From an uncultured Pseudomonadota bacterium (lineage in GTDB: Bacteria > Pseudomonadota > Gammaproteobacteria > Steroidobacterales > Steroidobacteraceae): a stretch of DNA of 57,566 nucleotides. The position numbers and the translations under genes were made by a program. Positions 1-7,768 of this stretch are shown here, piece after piece (positions within the stretch are counted from its first letter, which is position 1; every line of letters starts with the position of its first letter). Location of the stretch: NCBI GenBank assembly GCA_902826635.1, contig CADEFQ010000004.1, positions 50,350-107,915 on the forward strand. Reading direction: 5' to 3'. The notes below the pieces were generated by a model. That model did not search any database. It saw only the letters and a list, made by a program, of their open reading frames with translations, and was not told the origin of the DNA.

Positions 1-358
1 CATTCGAGTAGTGCGGATCGACGCGGCCCACGCCGAGCTTGAGGAACGGCGAGATGCGCGCCTCGCGGAAGAACACGCGATGCAGGTTCACGAAGACGTT
101 GTTGAAGTCGACCGAACCGCCGCTGAGCGAGTCGGGGCTGACGAAGCTGTACTGGATTTCCGCGTCCCAGTTGCCGAAGGAACGGCCGAACGCGAGCGCG
201 CCGCCGAATTCGTCATCGGCGAGACGGTCCTTGTCGGTCCACAGGTAGATGGCCTCGGGCGCGATGTACCAGCTGCCGGCCGGCGGCCCGGCGGAGGCGG
301 GCAGGGCGGTGACCAGCAGCACCGCTGTGGCAAACACCAATGAAATGCTCTTGTTCAT
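1..358 (-). CDS. Outer-membrane beta-barrel protein, 3' part off the left edge
   Basis: The gene starts with ATG at 358 and leaves the window at base 1 with about 119 codons visible. The N-terminus is a clear Sec signal peptide (MNKSISLVFATAVLLVTALPASA), followed by short alternating stretches ending in aromatic residues (GSWYIAPEAIYLW, WDAEIQYSFV, VNLHRVFF) as expected for beta strands of a small outer-membrane barrel of the OmpA N-terminal or opacity-protein type. A purine-rich stretch about 9 nt before the ATG could be the ribosome binding site. The 140 bases between it and the DUF192 gene hold only an AT-rich hexamer (445-450) that could be a distant -10 element. The exact family cannot be fixed without the C-terminus. 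Confidence 0.7.
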   Translation of the reverse strand, partial: MNKSISLVFATAVLLVTALPASAGPPAGSWYIAPEAIYLWTDKDRLADDEFGGALAFGRSFGNWDAEIQYSFVSPDSLSGGSVDFNNVFVNLHRVFFREARISPFLKLGVGRVDPHYSN

Positions 359-500
359 TCTTAGAACTCTCTCTCGATCGATTGGGGGAGGTTGCGCTGA
401 AGGGTCGTGACCAGGACACGCCGGTTTGCGCCAACAGGAGCGGAATAATAGCCAAACGGGCTTGCAAACGCCACACGAACGGCCGTTTGTTGCCTGAAAA

Positions 501-998
501 CTACGACTTATCGGGGCCAACCCGTACGTGATCGCCGACTTCGATTCCCCGGGCCTGGGTCTCGCCACCGCGCAACTCCAGCACCTGCGTGACCGGCTCG
601 TAGGACGAGATGCTGTCGAGAGATTGTGGCGTGGTACGCGCGGCGATGCGCACGATGCGACCCCTGGCATCGATGAACAGTATGTCGAGCGGGATGAAAG
701 TGTTCTTCATCCACATCGACATGACGCGCGGGGCTTCCTCCGTGAAGAGCATGCCCGCGTCCGGCGCGAGATCGCGAACGAACATCAGGCCCTGCGCGCG
801 CCGCGGCGCGGTGTCGGCGATCCACACGTCGAAGTGGTGCGTGCCGCCTTTCCCGGAAATCTCGACGTCCGCGCGCGGGAATTTCTCGAGATCCTCGAGC
901 GGCTGCGCCGCGAGCGCGACGGAGGCGGCTGCGAGGCAAACGCCGACAAGGCACGCGCCGACGAGGAAATGGGCGCGTCGATCAGTTCGCATGTTCAT
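501..998 (-). CDS. DUF192 family exported protein
   Basis: This 165-residue protein has an N-terminal hydrophobic signal (FLVGACLVGVCLAAASVALAA) and then a DUF192 (COG1430) domain, recognised by the run RRAQGLMFVRDLAPDAGMLF, the MSMWMKNTFIPLDILF core and a C-terminal VLELRGGETQARGIEVGDHV. The family is small, usually exported and of unknown biochemical role. The start ATG at 998 overlaps the stop of the upstream lipoprotein gene by 4 bases, so the two are very likely translationally coupled. It is the last gene of the four-gene PadR-led operon. The family call is strong; the function is unknown. Confidence 0.88.
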   Translation of the reverse strand: MNMRTDRRAHFLVGACLVGVCLAAASVALAAQPLEDLEKFPRADVEISGKGGTHHFDVWIADTAPRRAQGLMFVRDLAPDAGMLFTEEAPRVMSMWMKNTFIPLDILFIDARGRIVRIAARTTPQSLDSISSYEPVTQVLELRGGETQARGIEVGDHVRVGPDKS

Positions 999-1606
999 CC
1001 CCGTTCATCCTGAAGGTCGATTCTCCCCGCAAAATCGAAGCTCGTCACGAGCAGGCGCCCGTCGCCGTTCAGGGTCGTCGCGGGCTGGATGCAGAAGCCG
1101 CGCGCCTCGACCCGCCAGCTGCGCCGGGGCCCGCCGAGCGGGCCGGTGCGTTGCTGGGTGAGCGTATCGACCGTGCACTTGTCGTCGCCCTGCGTCGCGA
1201 AGAGTCGACGTTCGCCTTCGAAGATCACCGTGAGGTTCGTGGGGCGACCGCTCGCGGGCGCGCCTTCGTGCGCGCCGACGATGCCGAACACGAACCGCAG
1301 TCGTCGGCCATCGCTCTGCGCGGGCCCGGCGATCGACACGCGCAGGCCCGAGCCGTCCGGGCGCTCCCCACCGGTGCACTCCATCTCATCGTTGCGCCAT
1401 TCGAGGTCGAGATCGAGCGCGCCGCGCACGCGAGCGCGCAGGAAGCCATCGCCGCTCGCGAGGCAGCCGATTCGGGCGGGCCCGGCGGCGGGCGACGATG
1501 TGACAGGCCGCGTTGCGACGGGCCGCGATGCGGCGTCGTCATCGGCAGAGCAGGCGGCCGACGACAGGGCGAGCGCAAACGCGACGATCAGGGCGCAGCG
1601 CGGCAT
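995..1606 (-). CDS. Predicted lipoprotein of unknown function
   Basis: The protein is 203 residues when started at the ATG at 1606, which is preferred over upstream in-frame starts because the sequence then opens with a lipoprotein signal (MPRCALIVAFALALSSAAC) with the lipobox SAAC. The rest is a soluble, probably periplasmic domain with several cysteines (GCLASGD, DEMECTGG, DDKCTVDT, ARGFCIQP) that could form disulfides. I do not recognise the family. The start shares one base with the stop of the upstream sensor gene (TGATG) and the stop overlaps the DUF192 gene start, placing it firmly in the operon. It may act with the sensor protein at the envelope, which is inference. Confidence 0.75.
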   Translation of the reverse strand: MPRCALIVAFALALSSAACSADDDAASRPVATRPVTSSPAAGPARIGCLASGDGFLRARVRGALDLDLEWRNDEMECTGGERPDGSGLRVSIAGPAQSDGRRLRFVFGIVGAHEGAPASGRPTNLTVIFEGERRLFATQGDDKCTVDTLTQQRTGPLGGPRRSWRVEARGFCIQPATTLNGDGRLLVTSFDFAGRIDLQDERG

Positions 1607-2514
1607 CAGGCGGCCATCACCAGCATGTGTTTCGCAAAACGCGCATGCGTACGCCCGATGAAGCGCGCGAGGTGCATCAGCGTGGTGAGGATCACGATGC
1701 CGATCACGATGGCCACCGGCAGGAAGAAGGCGCTGCCGAGCCACTCGGGACTGAAGCTCACGTCGCTCGAAATCTGCAGCCACCCGAAACGCCGCGCGAT
1801 CTCGAAGATCGGGGCAAAGGTGAGCGAAAGGCCGACGGCGAGGCCGGTCACGGCGATCGTGAAATAGGCGATGCCGAGCGGCAGCGCCAGTACGAAGTAC
1901 GCGAGCGTGGTCCAGGTGCGCGAGTCGCGCAGCATTTCGCCGATGCGCGCCCAGAACGCCTGCTTCGGGCCGGGGTGGAACGGCCGCCGGGGCATGCGTT
2001 CGCCCGAGATCGCCTCGACGAGCCGGCCGTCGGCGAGCGCGATCACGCGCGTCAGGCCGATGAATGCGAGGAAGAACGGCACGCCGATGATTAGGACCGC
2101 GAGCCCGGCCGACATCGACACGCCGACGATCGCAAACACGAAATGGAAAATACCGAGCGCGAGCGCGAGGAACATGAAGAAGAGCGAAGCGTAGGCGCGC
2201 GGGTCGGAATAGATCGCGAAGAAGCGACGCAACACGCCGCCGTTCGTCGCGGGCCGCGGTGTGTGCAGGGCGGCAGCCACCTTCGCTTCCGTTTCACGAT
2301 AGGCCGCCGCCACCTCGTCGGGCGCCCCATAGGTGCTCGCGATCAGTTCGAGGACGTCCGCCTCGGACTTGCCGGGGTGGGTCGCGATCTCGGCGCGCAG
2401 GTATTCCTCGGCGTCGTACAGCGCGTCCTGCACCAGGGCGGGGTCCGCACCCGAGAGCTCCATACGTAACTGTTTCAGATACGCGTCAATAGATCGCGGT
2501 GCTGCCCTGTTCAT
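1606..2514 (-). CDS. HAAS-domain / sensor-domain membrane protein paired with PadR
   Basis: The chosen start at 2514 gives 302 residues. Residues about 5-75 (IDAYLKQLRMELSGADPALV and the following helices, ending APDEVAAAYRETEAK) look like the HAAS alpha-helical domain typical of proteins encoded beside PadR regulators. The remainder resembles the membrane 'putative sensor' domain, with several hydrophobic helices such as ASLFFMFLALALGIFHFVFA and GLAVLIIGVPFFLAFIGL, and late segments near the C-terminus. Its ATG overlaps the PadR stop codon by 4 bases. In such pairs the membrane protein is thought to respond to an envelope signal or modulate the PadR target, but the ligand is unknown. Confidence 0.8.
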   Translation of the reverse strand: MNRAAPRSIDAYLKQLRMELSGADPALVQDALYDAEEYLRAEIATHPGKSEADVLELIASTYGAPDEVAAAYRETEAKVAAALHTPRPATNGGVLRRFFAIYSDPRAYASLFFMFLALALGIFHFVFAIVGVSMSAGLAVLIIGVPFFLAFIGLTRVIALADGRLVEAISGERMPRRPFHPGPKQAFWARIGEMLRDSRTWTTLAYFVLALPLGIAYFTIAVTGLAVGLSLTFAPIFEIARRFGWLQISSDVSFSPEWLGSAFFLPVAIVIGIVILTTLMHLARFIGRTHARFAKHMLVMAA

Positions 2515-2873
2515 GTCGATATTCCTTGCGAAGTGAAGCGATCGACGAAGTTGCGAGTCTGGTCCCAGATCGAGCGCCACTCGCCGAGCGTGGCACGGCC
2601 GGGCGCGGTAATACGGTAGTACTTGCGCGGCGGGCCGGCGAAGGACGGTTCGATACGGCTCGACAGTAGCCCGCTGGCGGACAGCGAACGCAGCACCGGG
2701 TAAACGGTGCCCTCCTTGAAGAGCGGCTCGCCTGCGGCGGCGCGCTGCAGCTGCTTCGCGATTTCGTAGCCATACAGCTCGCCTTCGGCGCGGTCGAGCA
2801 CGGACAGCAGCACGAGCGCGACCAGGCCTCCGTTGAGGTCCTTCTGGAACTTGCGTGCATTGCTATCGTCCAT
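2511..2873 (-). CDS. PadR family transcriptional regulator
   Basis: This 120-residue protein has the PadR winged-helix layout: an N-terminal helix, then LVALVLLSVLDRAEGELYGYEIAKQLQ, a recognition region ending EGTVYPVLRSLSASGLL, and the wing with PPRKYYRITAPGRATL. PadR proteins bind short inverted repeats and usually repress their own operon or a neighbouring transporter. Here it heads a tightly overlapped operon with a sensor, a lipoprotein and a DUF192 protein. A 13-base inverted repeat lies in its own promoter region, which supports autoregulation. The inducing signal cannot be read from sequence. Confidence 0.93.
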   Translation of the reverse strand: MDDSNARKFQKDLNGGLVALVLLSVLDRAEGELYGYEIAKQLQRAAAGEPLFKEGTVYPVLRSLSASGLLSSRIEPSFAGPPRKYYRITAPGRATLGEWRSIWDQTRNFVDRFTSQGIST

Positions 2874-2881
2874 TTGTTAAT

Positions 2882-2911
2882 ACTGTAAAGTAAATATTAC
2901 TAAGCAGTCAA
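2882..2911 (-). promoter_or_regulatory. PadR operon promoter with operator-like palindrome
   Basis: On the minus strand TTGACT (2911-2906) and TACAGT (2887-2882) form a -35/-10 pair with an 18-base spacer, close to the sigma-70 consensus. The spacer contains the inverted repeat AGTAA-ATA-TTACT (2889-2901). A palindrome between -35 and -10 is a classic repressor position, and the first gene downstream is a PadR regulator, so autorepression is the simplest reading. The elements are seen directly; the binding is inferred. Confidence 0.6.
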
Positions 2912-2987
2912 TGATAGACGCGCTTCCTGTAGACTCCCCCGCGGTCGTCGACACGACGCCTCAACCCGCTGCGCCGACGTGGAGCCC

Positions 2988-5564
2988 ATGACTTCGCCGA
3001 TCTTCGTTGAAATCTCGCCTAAAATTCCGGAAAAACTGCAAAGACTGGCGGAACTCGCGGGAAATCTGTTTTTCAGCTGGCATCGCCCCTGCCGTTCGCT
3101 CTTCGAAGACCTCGATGACGTGCTGTGGCGGCAGACGGATGGCAACCCGAAACTGATGCTTCGTTGCGTCGCGCAGGCGGCGCTCGATCGCGCGGCGGAA
3201 GATTCCGTGTACCTCGCGCGCTACGGCCAGGTGCTGGCGACCTTCGACGCCTACCTGGCGGCGCCGGCGGCACCCGCGGATACGCCGCTCGTCGCGTACT
3301 TCTGCGCCGAGTACGGCTTTCACGAGAGCTTTCCGATCTACTCCGGTGGATTGGGTGTGCTCGCGGGCGATCACTGCAAGGCGGCGAGTGACGAGCGGCT
3401 CAATTTCGTCGCGGTCGGCCTCATGTACGGGCAGGGCTATTTCGTGCAGTCCGTTGACAGCGACGGCGTGCAGCACGCCGTTTACGAGGACCACGATCCG
3501 CGCGACCTGCCCGTGAAGCCCGTTCTCGACGCGAACAACGCATGGCTGCGTATCGCGATCGAGATCGGCGGTCGATCGGTGCAGGTGCGGGTGTGGCGTG
3601 CGGAAGCGGGTCGTGTCTGCGTCTTCCTGCTCGACACCAACTGCGAGCAGAACGCGCCGGAGGATCGCGCGATCACGCACCGTCTCTACGGTGGCGACAA
3701 GACGATGCGTATCCGCCAGGAGATGGTGCTCGGCATCGGCGGAGTGCGCGCACTGCGAGCGCTCGGTCTCGCGCCGGCGGTCTGGCATATCAACGAGGGA
3801 CATGCCGCCTTCCTCATTTTCGAGCGCATGCGCGAGTGCGTCGCGCAGGGTGCGAGCCCCGACGTGGCGCTCGAAGCGGTCGCGGCACAATGCGCGTTCA
3901 CGACCCATACGCCGGTGTCCGCCGGTCACGACAGTTTCCCGCACGATCTCGTCAGGCACGAGTTCGGGGGCTATCTCGGCATGCTCGGCTGGCCCGTCGA
4001 GCAGGTGCTTGCGCTCGGGTGCGCCCCGGACGTCCCGCACGAATTCAACATGACCTGGCTCGCGCTCGCCGGCACGCGTTCCGTGAACGGCGTGAGCCGC
4101 GTGCATGGCGGCGTATCGGCACGGCTCGGCGCGCGGCATTGGGCCGAGCTCGCGCCCGCGGACAATCCGATCGGCTTCGTGACGAACGGCGTGCACGTGC
4201 CGACCTTCCTGCACCAGACCTGGGCAGAGTTCTTCGATCGGCACCTGCCCGCGGGCTGGGTGGATCGGCTCTCCGATGCGTCGATGTGGGCTGCGCTCGA
4301 TCGGGTCCCGGACGACGAGTTCTGGACGGCGTCACAGGATGTGAAGGTGCGCATGATCAATGGCGTGCGCGCACGCCTGCAGGCCGAGTCCGCGGCGGAG
4401 GGCATGAGCAGCGCGCAGTGGCGCCAGGCGGCGCGCCTGCTCGACCCGGGCCGTCCGGATGTCCTGACGATCGGATTCGCGCGCCGCTTCGCGACCTACA
4501 AGCGCGCGTCGCTGCTGTTCAGGGACCGCGCGCGGCTCGCGAAGCTGCTCGGCGATCCCGAACGCCCGGTGCTGCTGCTGTTTGCCGGCAAGGCGCATCC
4601 CGCCGACGAACCCGGCAAGGCCGTGCTGCGCGAGATCAAGCAACTGATGCTGACGCCGGAGTTCGTCGGTCGCGTCGTCTTCCTCGAAGGCTACGACATG
4701 CGGCTCGCGCGCTGGCTCGTCTCGGGCTGCGACGTGTGGCTCAACAACCCGATTGCACCGCTCGAGGCGAGCGGCACCTCGGGCATCAAGGCGGCGGCCA
4801 ACGGCACGCTCAATCTCTCGATCCTCGACGGCTGGTGGGCCGAGGCGTTCGACGGTGAGAACGGCTGGGGCCTGCCGCCCGTCACCGTCGAGGACCCGCA
4901 GCGCCGCGACGCGCTCGAATCAGCGAGTCTCCTCGAAACCCTCGAGGAAGAGGTCGTGCCGCTTTACTTCGCGCGCGAGGGTGCGCGCTACTCGCCGGCC
5001 TGGGTGCGGCGTTGCAAGCACGCGATGGCAACGGTGATTCCCGGCTTCAACATGAGCCGGGTCGTGAACGATTACGCCGAGGGCATCTATCGACCGGCCG
5101 CGCGGCGCGGCGCCGCGCTCGCCGCGGCTGATTTCGCCGGCGCGCGCGCCATCGCCGATTTCAAGCGGCGCGTGCGCGAGGCCTGGCCGCGGGTCACGCT
5201 CGAGCGGGCGGTCGATCCGCAATTGCAGATTGCGCTCGAAGGCCGCCTGCAGATGCAGGTGGCGGTGCAGCTCGCCGGGCTGCATCCGGAGGAAATCAGG
5301 GTGGAAATCGTCGGCGAAAGGCGCCTGCCGCATCCGCTGCCCGACGGACCGCTGCTGTCGTCGTTCCGGCCGCACCACCGCGACGGCGACTGGCGTGCGA
5401 ATTTCACCCCGACCGCCGAAACGCGCGCCGACGGCGCACGCATTTATGCGATCGACACGCCTGCGCCGGCTACGGGCCAGTACGCACTCGAGGTGCTCGC
5501 AAGCCCCGCGCATCCGCTGCTCTCGCATCCGTACGAACTCGGTCTCATGAAGCGTCTCGCCTGA
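2988..5564 (+). CDS. glgP: Alpha-glucan (glycogen) phosphorylase, GT35
   Basis: This enzyme releases glucose-1-phosphate from glycogen or maltodextrin by phosphorolysis. The protein (858 residues from the ATG at 2988) has the DUF3417-type N-terminus (PEKLQRLAELAGNLFFSWH) of the alternative alpha-glucan phosphorylase group, the YFCAEYGFHESFPIYSGGLG block, and the PLP-site segment EASGTSGIKAAANGTLN with the probable PLP lysine at residue 601. A GGAG lies only 3 bases before the ATG; a GTG at 2979 is an alternative start. It opens the glycogen cluster and converges on glgB, with the two coding regions overlapping by 20 bases at their 3' ends. Confidence 0.93.
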   Translation: MTSPIFVEISPKIPEKLQRLAELAGNLFFSWHRPCRSLFEDLDDVLWRQTDGNPKLMLRCVAQAALDRAAEDSVYLARYGQVLATFDAYLAAPAAPADTPLVAYFCAEYGFHESFPIYSGGLGVLAGDHCKAASDERLNFVAVGLMYGQGYFVQSVDSDGVQHAVYEDHDPRDLPVKPVLDANNAWLRIAIEIGGRSVQVRVWRAEAGRVCVFLLDTNCEQNAPEDRAITHRLYGGDKTMRIRQEMVLGIGGVRALRALGLAPAVWHINEGHAAFLIFERMRECVAQGASPDVALEAVAAQCAFTTHTPVSAGHDSFPHDLVRHEFGGYLGMLGWPVEQVLALGCAPDVPHEFNMTWLALAGTRSVNGVSRVHGGVSARLGARHWAELAPADNPIGFVTNGVHVPTFLHQTWAEFFDRHLPAGWVDRLSDASMWAALDRVPDDEFWTASQDVKVRMINGVRARLQAESAAEGMSSAQWRQAARLLDPGRPDVLTIGFARRFATYKRASLLFRDRARLAKLLGDPERPVLLLFAGKAHPADEPGKAVLREIKQLMLTPEFVGRVVFLEGYDMRLARWLVSGCDVWLNNPIAPLEASGTSGIKAAANGTLNLSILDGWWAEAFDGENGWGLPPVTVEDPQRRDALESASLLETLEEEVVPLYFAREGARYSPAWVRRCKHAMATVIPGFNMSRVVNDYAEGIYRPAARRGAALAAADFAGARAIADFKRRVREAWPRVTLERAVDPQLQIALEGRLQMQVAVQLAGLHPEEIRVEIVGERRLPHPLPDGPLLSSFRPHHRDGDWRANFTPTAETRADGARIYAIDTPAPATGQYALEVLASPAHPLLSHPYELGLMKRLA

Positions 5565-7689
5565 GGACCACGCCGCCGAGCGGTGGCAGCGTGAGCTCGA
5601 GCGAATGCGGCTGCCCGCGATGCGGCGCCGGCGTGGATGCGATCGCGAGCGGATTGCCGAGATTGCTGCCGCCGTAGTAGGCGGAATCGGAATTCAGGAT
5701 CTCGCGGTAATGCCCCGCCTGCGGCACGCCGATGCGCAGCCCCGTGCGCGGCACCGGCGTGAAATTGAGCGCGACGACCACGAACGCCTCGCCGTCACGC
5801 CGCACGAAAGCGAGGAACGAACTCGCCGCGTCGTCACAGTCGAGCCACTGGAAACCCTGCGGCTCGAACTCGTAGCGGTGCAGGCACGGGTCGGCGACAT
5901 AGAGCCGATTGAGATCACGCACGAGCTGCTGCACACCCGCGTGCGCGGGGTCGTGCGTCAGGTGCCAGGGCAGGCCGGCGGCGAAATCCCATTCGGTTTC
6001 CTGCCCGAACTCCCCGCCCATGAACAGCAGCTTCTTGCCGGGCAGCGTCCACAGGTAGAGATAGAGGAGGCGCAGGTTCGCGAGCCGCTGCCAGGCGTCC
6101 CCGGGCATGCGCCCGAGCAGCGAACGCTTCAGGTGCACGACTTCGTCGTGCGAAAGCGGCAGGACGAAGTTTTCGGTATAGGCGTACATCATCGCAAACG
6201 TGAGCCGCTGATGATGGTGCGCGCGAAAGAGCGGGTCCTGCCCGAAGTACGCCAGCGTGTCGTGCATCCAGCCCATGTTCCACTTCATCGAGAAACCGAG
6301 GCCACCGGCGTGCGCCGGCCGGCTCACCATCGGCCAGTCGGTCGATTCCTCCGCGATCACGACCGCGCCCGGAAAGCGTGCGTGCACGATCGAGTTCAGC
6401 GTGCGCACGAACCCGATCGCCTCGAGGTTCTGGTTGCCGCCGTAGCGGTTCGGCAGGAAATCGTCCTTGCGGCTGAAATCGAGGTACAGCATCGAGGCGA
6501 CTGCGTCGACGCGCAGGCCGTCGAAGTGGAATTCGCTGAGCCACCAGCAAGCGCTCGAGAGCAGGAACGACCGGACTTCGTGGCGTTCGTAATCGAAGAT
6601 CAGCGTGCCCCAGTCGCGGTGCTCGCCGCGTCGCGGGTCGGCGTACTCGTAGAGCGGCGCGCCGTCGAAACGCGCGAGGCCGTGGCTGTCGCGCGGGAAA
6701 TGGCCGGGCACCCAGTCGAGCAGCACGCCGAGGCCCGCGGCATGGCAGGTGTCGACGAAGTAACGCAGGTCGTCGGGCGCACCGTGCCGGCTCGTCGGCG
6801 CGAAGTAGCCGGTCGTCTGGTAACCCCACGAGTCGTCGAGCGGATGCTCGGTGACCGGCAGCAACTCGAGGTGCGTGTAGCCGAGGTCCTTCGCGTACGG
6901 CACGAGCGTGTCCGCCAGTTCGCGGTAGCTGAAGAAACGGCCGTCTTCGTGTCGTCGCCAGGACCCGAGATGCACTTCGTAGATGCTCATCGGCGCGTGC
7001 AGCCAGCTGTGCGCGGCGCGCGCGGCAAGCCACGCAGAGTCGCGCCATTCGTGGGGCGATTCCGCCGTCACGCGTGACGCCGTGGCCGGGCGCATCTCGG
7101 CGCTGCGCGCGTACGGGTCCGACTTGAGCATCAGCGTGCCCGTGTCGCGATGGCGGATCTCGAACTTGTAGAGCTCGCCGGCGGCGAGGCCGGGCACGAA
7201 CAGCTCGAACACGCCGCTCGACTCGCGTGTGGACATCGGGTACTGGCGGCCGTCCCATTGGCAGAACGGGCCGACGACACTCACGCGCTCGGCGTGCGGC
7301 GCCCACACCGCGAAGCGCACGCCGCGGATTCCGTCGCGAACCCTGGCGACGGCGCCGAGCATTTCCCACGCCGAGTGGTGCTCGCCCCGCGCGAAGCTCG
7401 CGAGCGAGCCCGGATCGATCTCCGGTGCAAACGTGTACGGGTCGTGACGGGAATGTTCGCCCTGCGCGTCGGTCCAGTGCACGCAATAGTGCTGCGGAAC
7501 GAGCGCGGCGCTGCCGCGCCAGAAAAAGAAATCGGAGCGCTCGAGGCGCCGTGGTTCGAGGTCTCCCTCGATCGTCACGTGGCTCGCGCGGGGCAAGTGC
7601 AGCAGGATCGCAGTCTCTTCACCGCGGGGCCCGGCGATAGGGTGCGGCCCGAGCACGCCATGCGGATGGTGATGCCGACCGGCCGCCAC
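5545..7689 (-). CDS. glgB: 1,4-alpha-glucan branching enzyme
   Basis: GlgB creates alpha-1,6 branches in glycogen. The 714-residue protein matches family length. It has an N-terminal N1 segment (GRHHHPHGVLGPH), a CBM48-like region around residues 120-180 (GVRFAVWAPHAERVSVVGPF), and a GH13 barrel with nucleophile Asp395 in GLRVDAV, acid/base Glu near 447-448 in IAEESTDWP, and His514-Asp515 in PLSHDEVVH. The first usable start is a GTG at 7689. A few plausible family residues (QDLGR) lie in frame just upstream but have no standard start codon, so the true start is slightly uncertain. It is divergent from glgC and overlaps the glgP 3' end. Confidence 0.94.
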   Translation of the reverse strand: MAAGRHHHPHGVLGPHPIAGPRGEETAILLHLPRASHVTIEGDLEPRRLERSDFFFWRGSAALVPQHYCVHWTDAQGEHSRHDPYTFAPEIDPGSLASFARGEHHSAWEMLGAVARVRDGIRGVRFAVWAPHAERVSVVGPFCQWDGRQYPMSTRESSGVFELFVPGLAAGELYKFEIRHRDTGTLMLKSDPYARSAEMRPATASRVTAESPHEWRDSAWLAARAAHSWLHAPMSIYEVHLGSWRRHEDGRFFSYRELADTLVPYAKDLGYTHLELLPVTEHPLDDSWGYQTTGYFAPTSRHGAPDDLRYFVDTCHAAGLGVLLDWVPGHFPRDSHGLARFDGAPLYEYADPRRGEHRDWGTLIFDYERHEVRSFLLSSACWWLSEFHFDGLRVDAVASMLYLDFSRKDDFLPNRYGGNQNLEAIGFVRTLNSIVHARFPGAVVIAEESTDWPMVSRPAHAGGLGFSMKWNMGWMHDTLAYFGQDPLFRAHHHQRLTFAMMYAYTENFVLPLSHDEVVHLKRSLLGRMPGDAWQRLANLRLLYLYLWTLPGKKLLFMGGEFGQETEWDFAAGLPWHLTHDPAHAGVQQLVRDLNRLYVADPCLHRYEFEPQGFQWLDCDDAASSFLAFVRRDGEAFVVVALNFTPVPRTGLRIGVPQAGHYREILNSDSAYYGGSNLGNPLAIASTPAPHRGQPHSLELTLPPLGGVVLRRDAS

Positions 7690-7768
7690 GCGCCCGAGAT
7701 CCTGCGCGAGCGTGACGAGCAGGGGGTCGATTGTGGGTTTTCTGCTTGTGATAACGTGTATCTACCAT
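7690..7768. promoter_or_regulatory. Divergent glgB/glgC intergenic region
   Basis: These 79 bases separate the GTG of glgB from the ATG of glgC and must hold both 5' regions. The right half is AT-richer (TTTTCTGCTTGTGATAACG around 7737-7756) and is the most promoter-like stretch. No consensus -35/-10 pair or strong Shine-Dalgarno sequence is evident for either gene. I see no clear operator. Confidence 0.4.

Noticed and set aside
7712-7768. Upstream in-frame start for glgC
   Set aside because: It would extend into the glgB 5' region and adds no family sequence; the ATG at 7769 gives a normal N-terminus.
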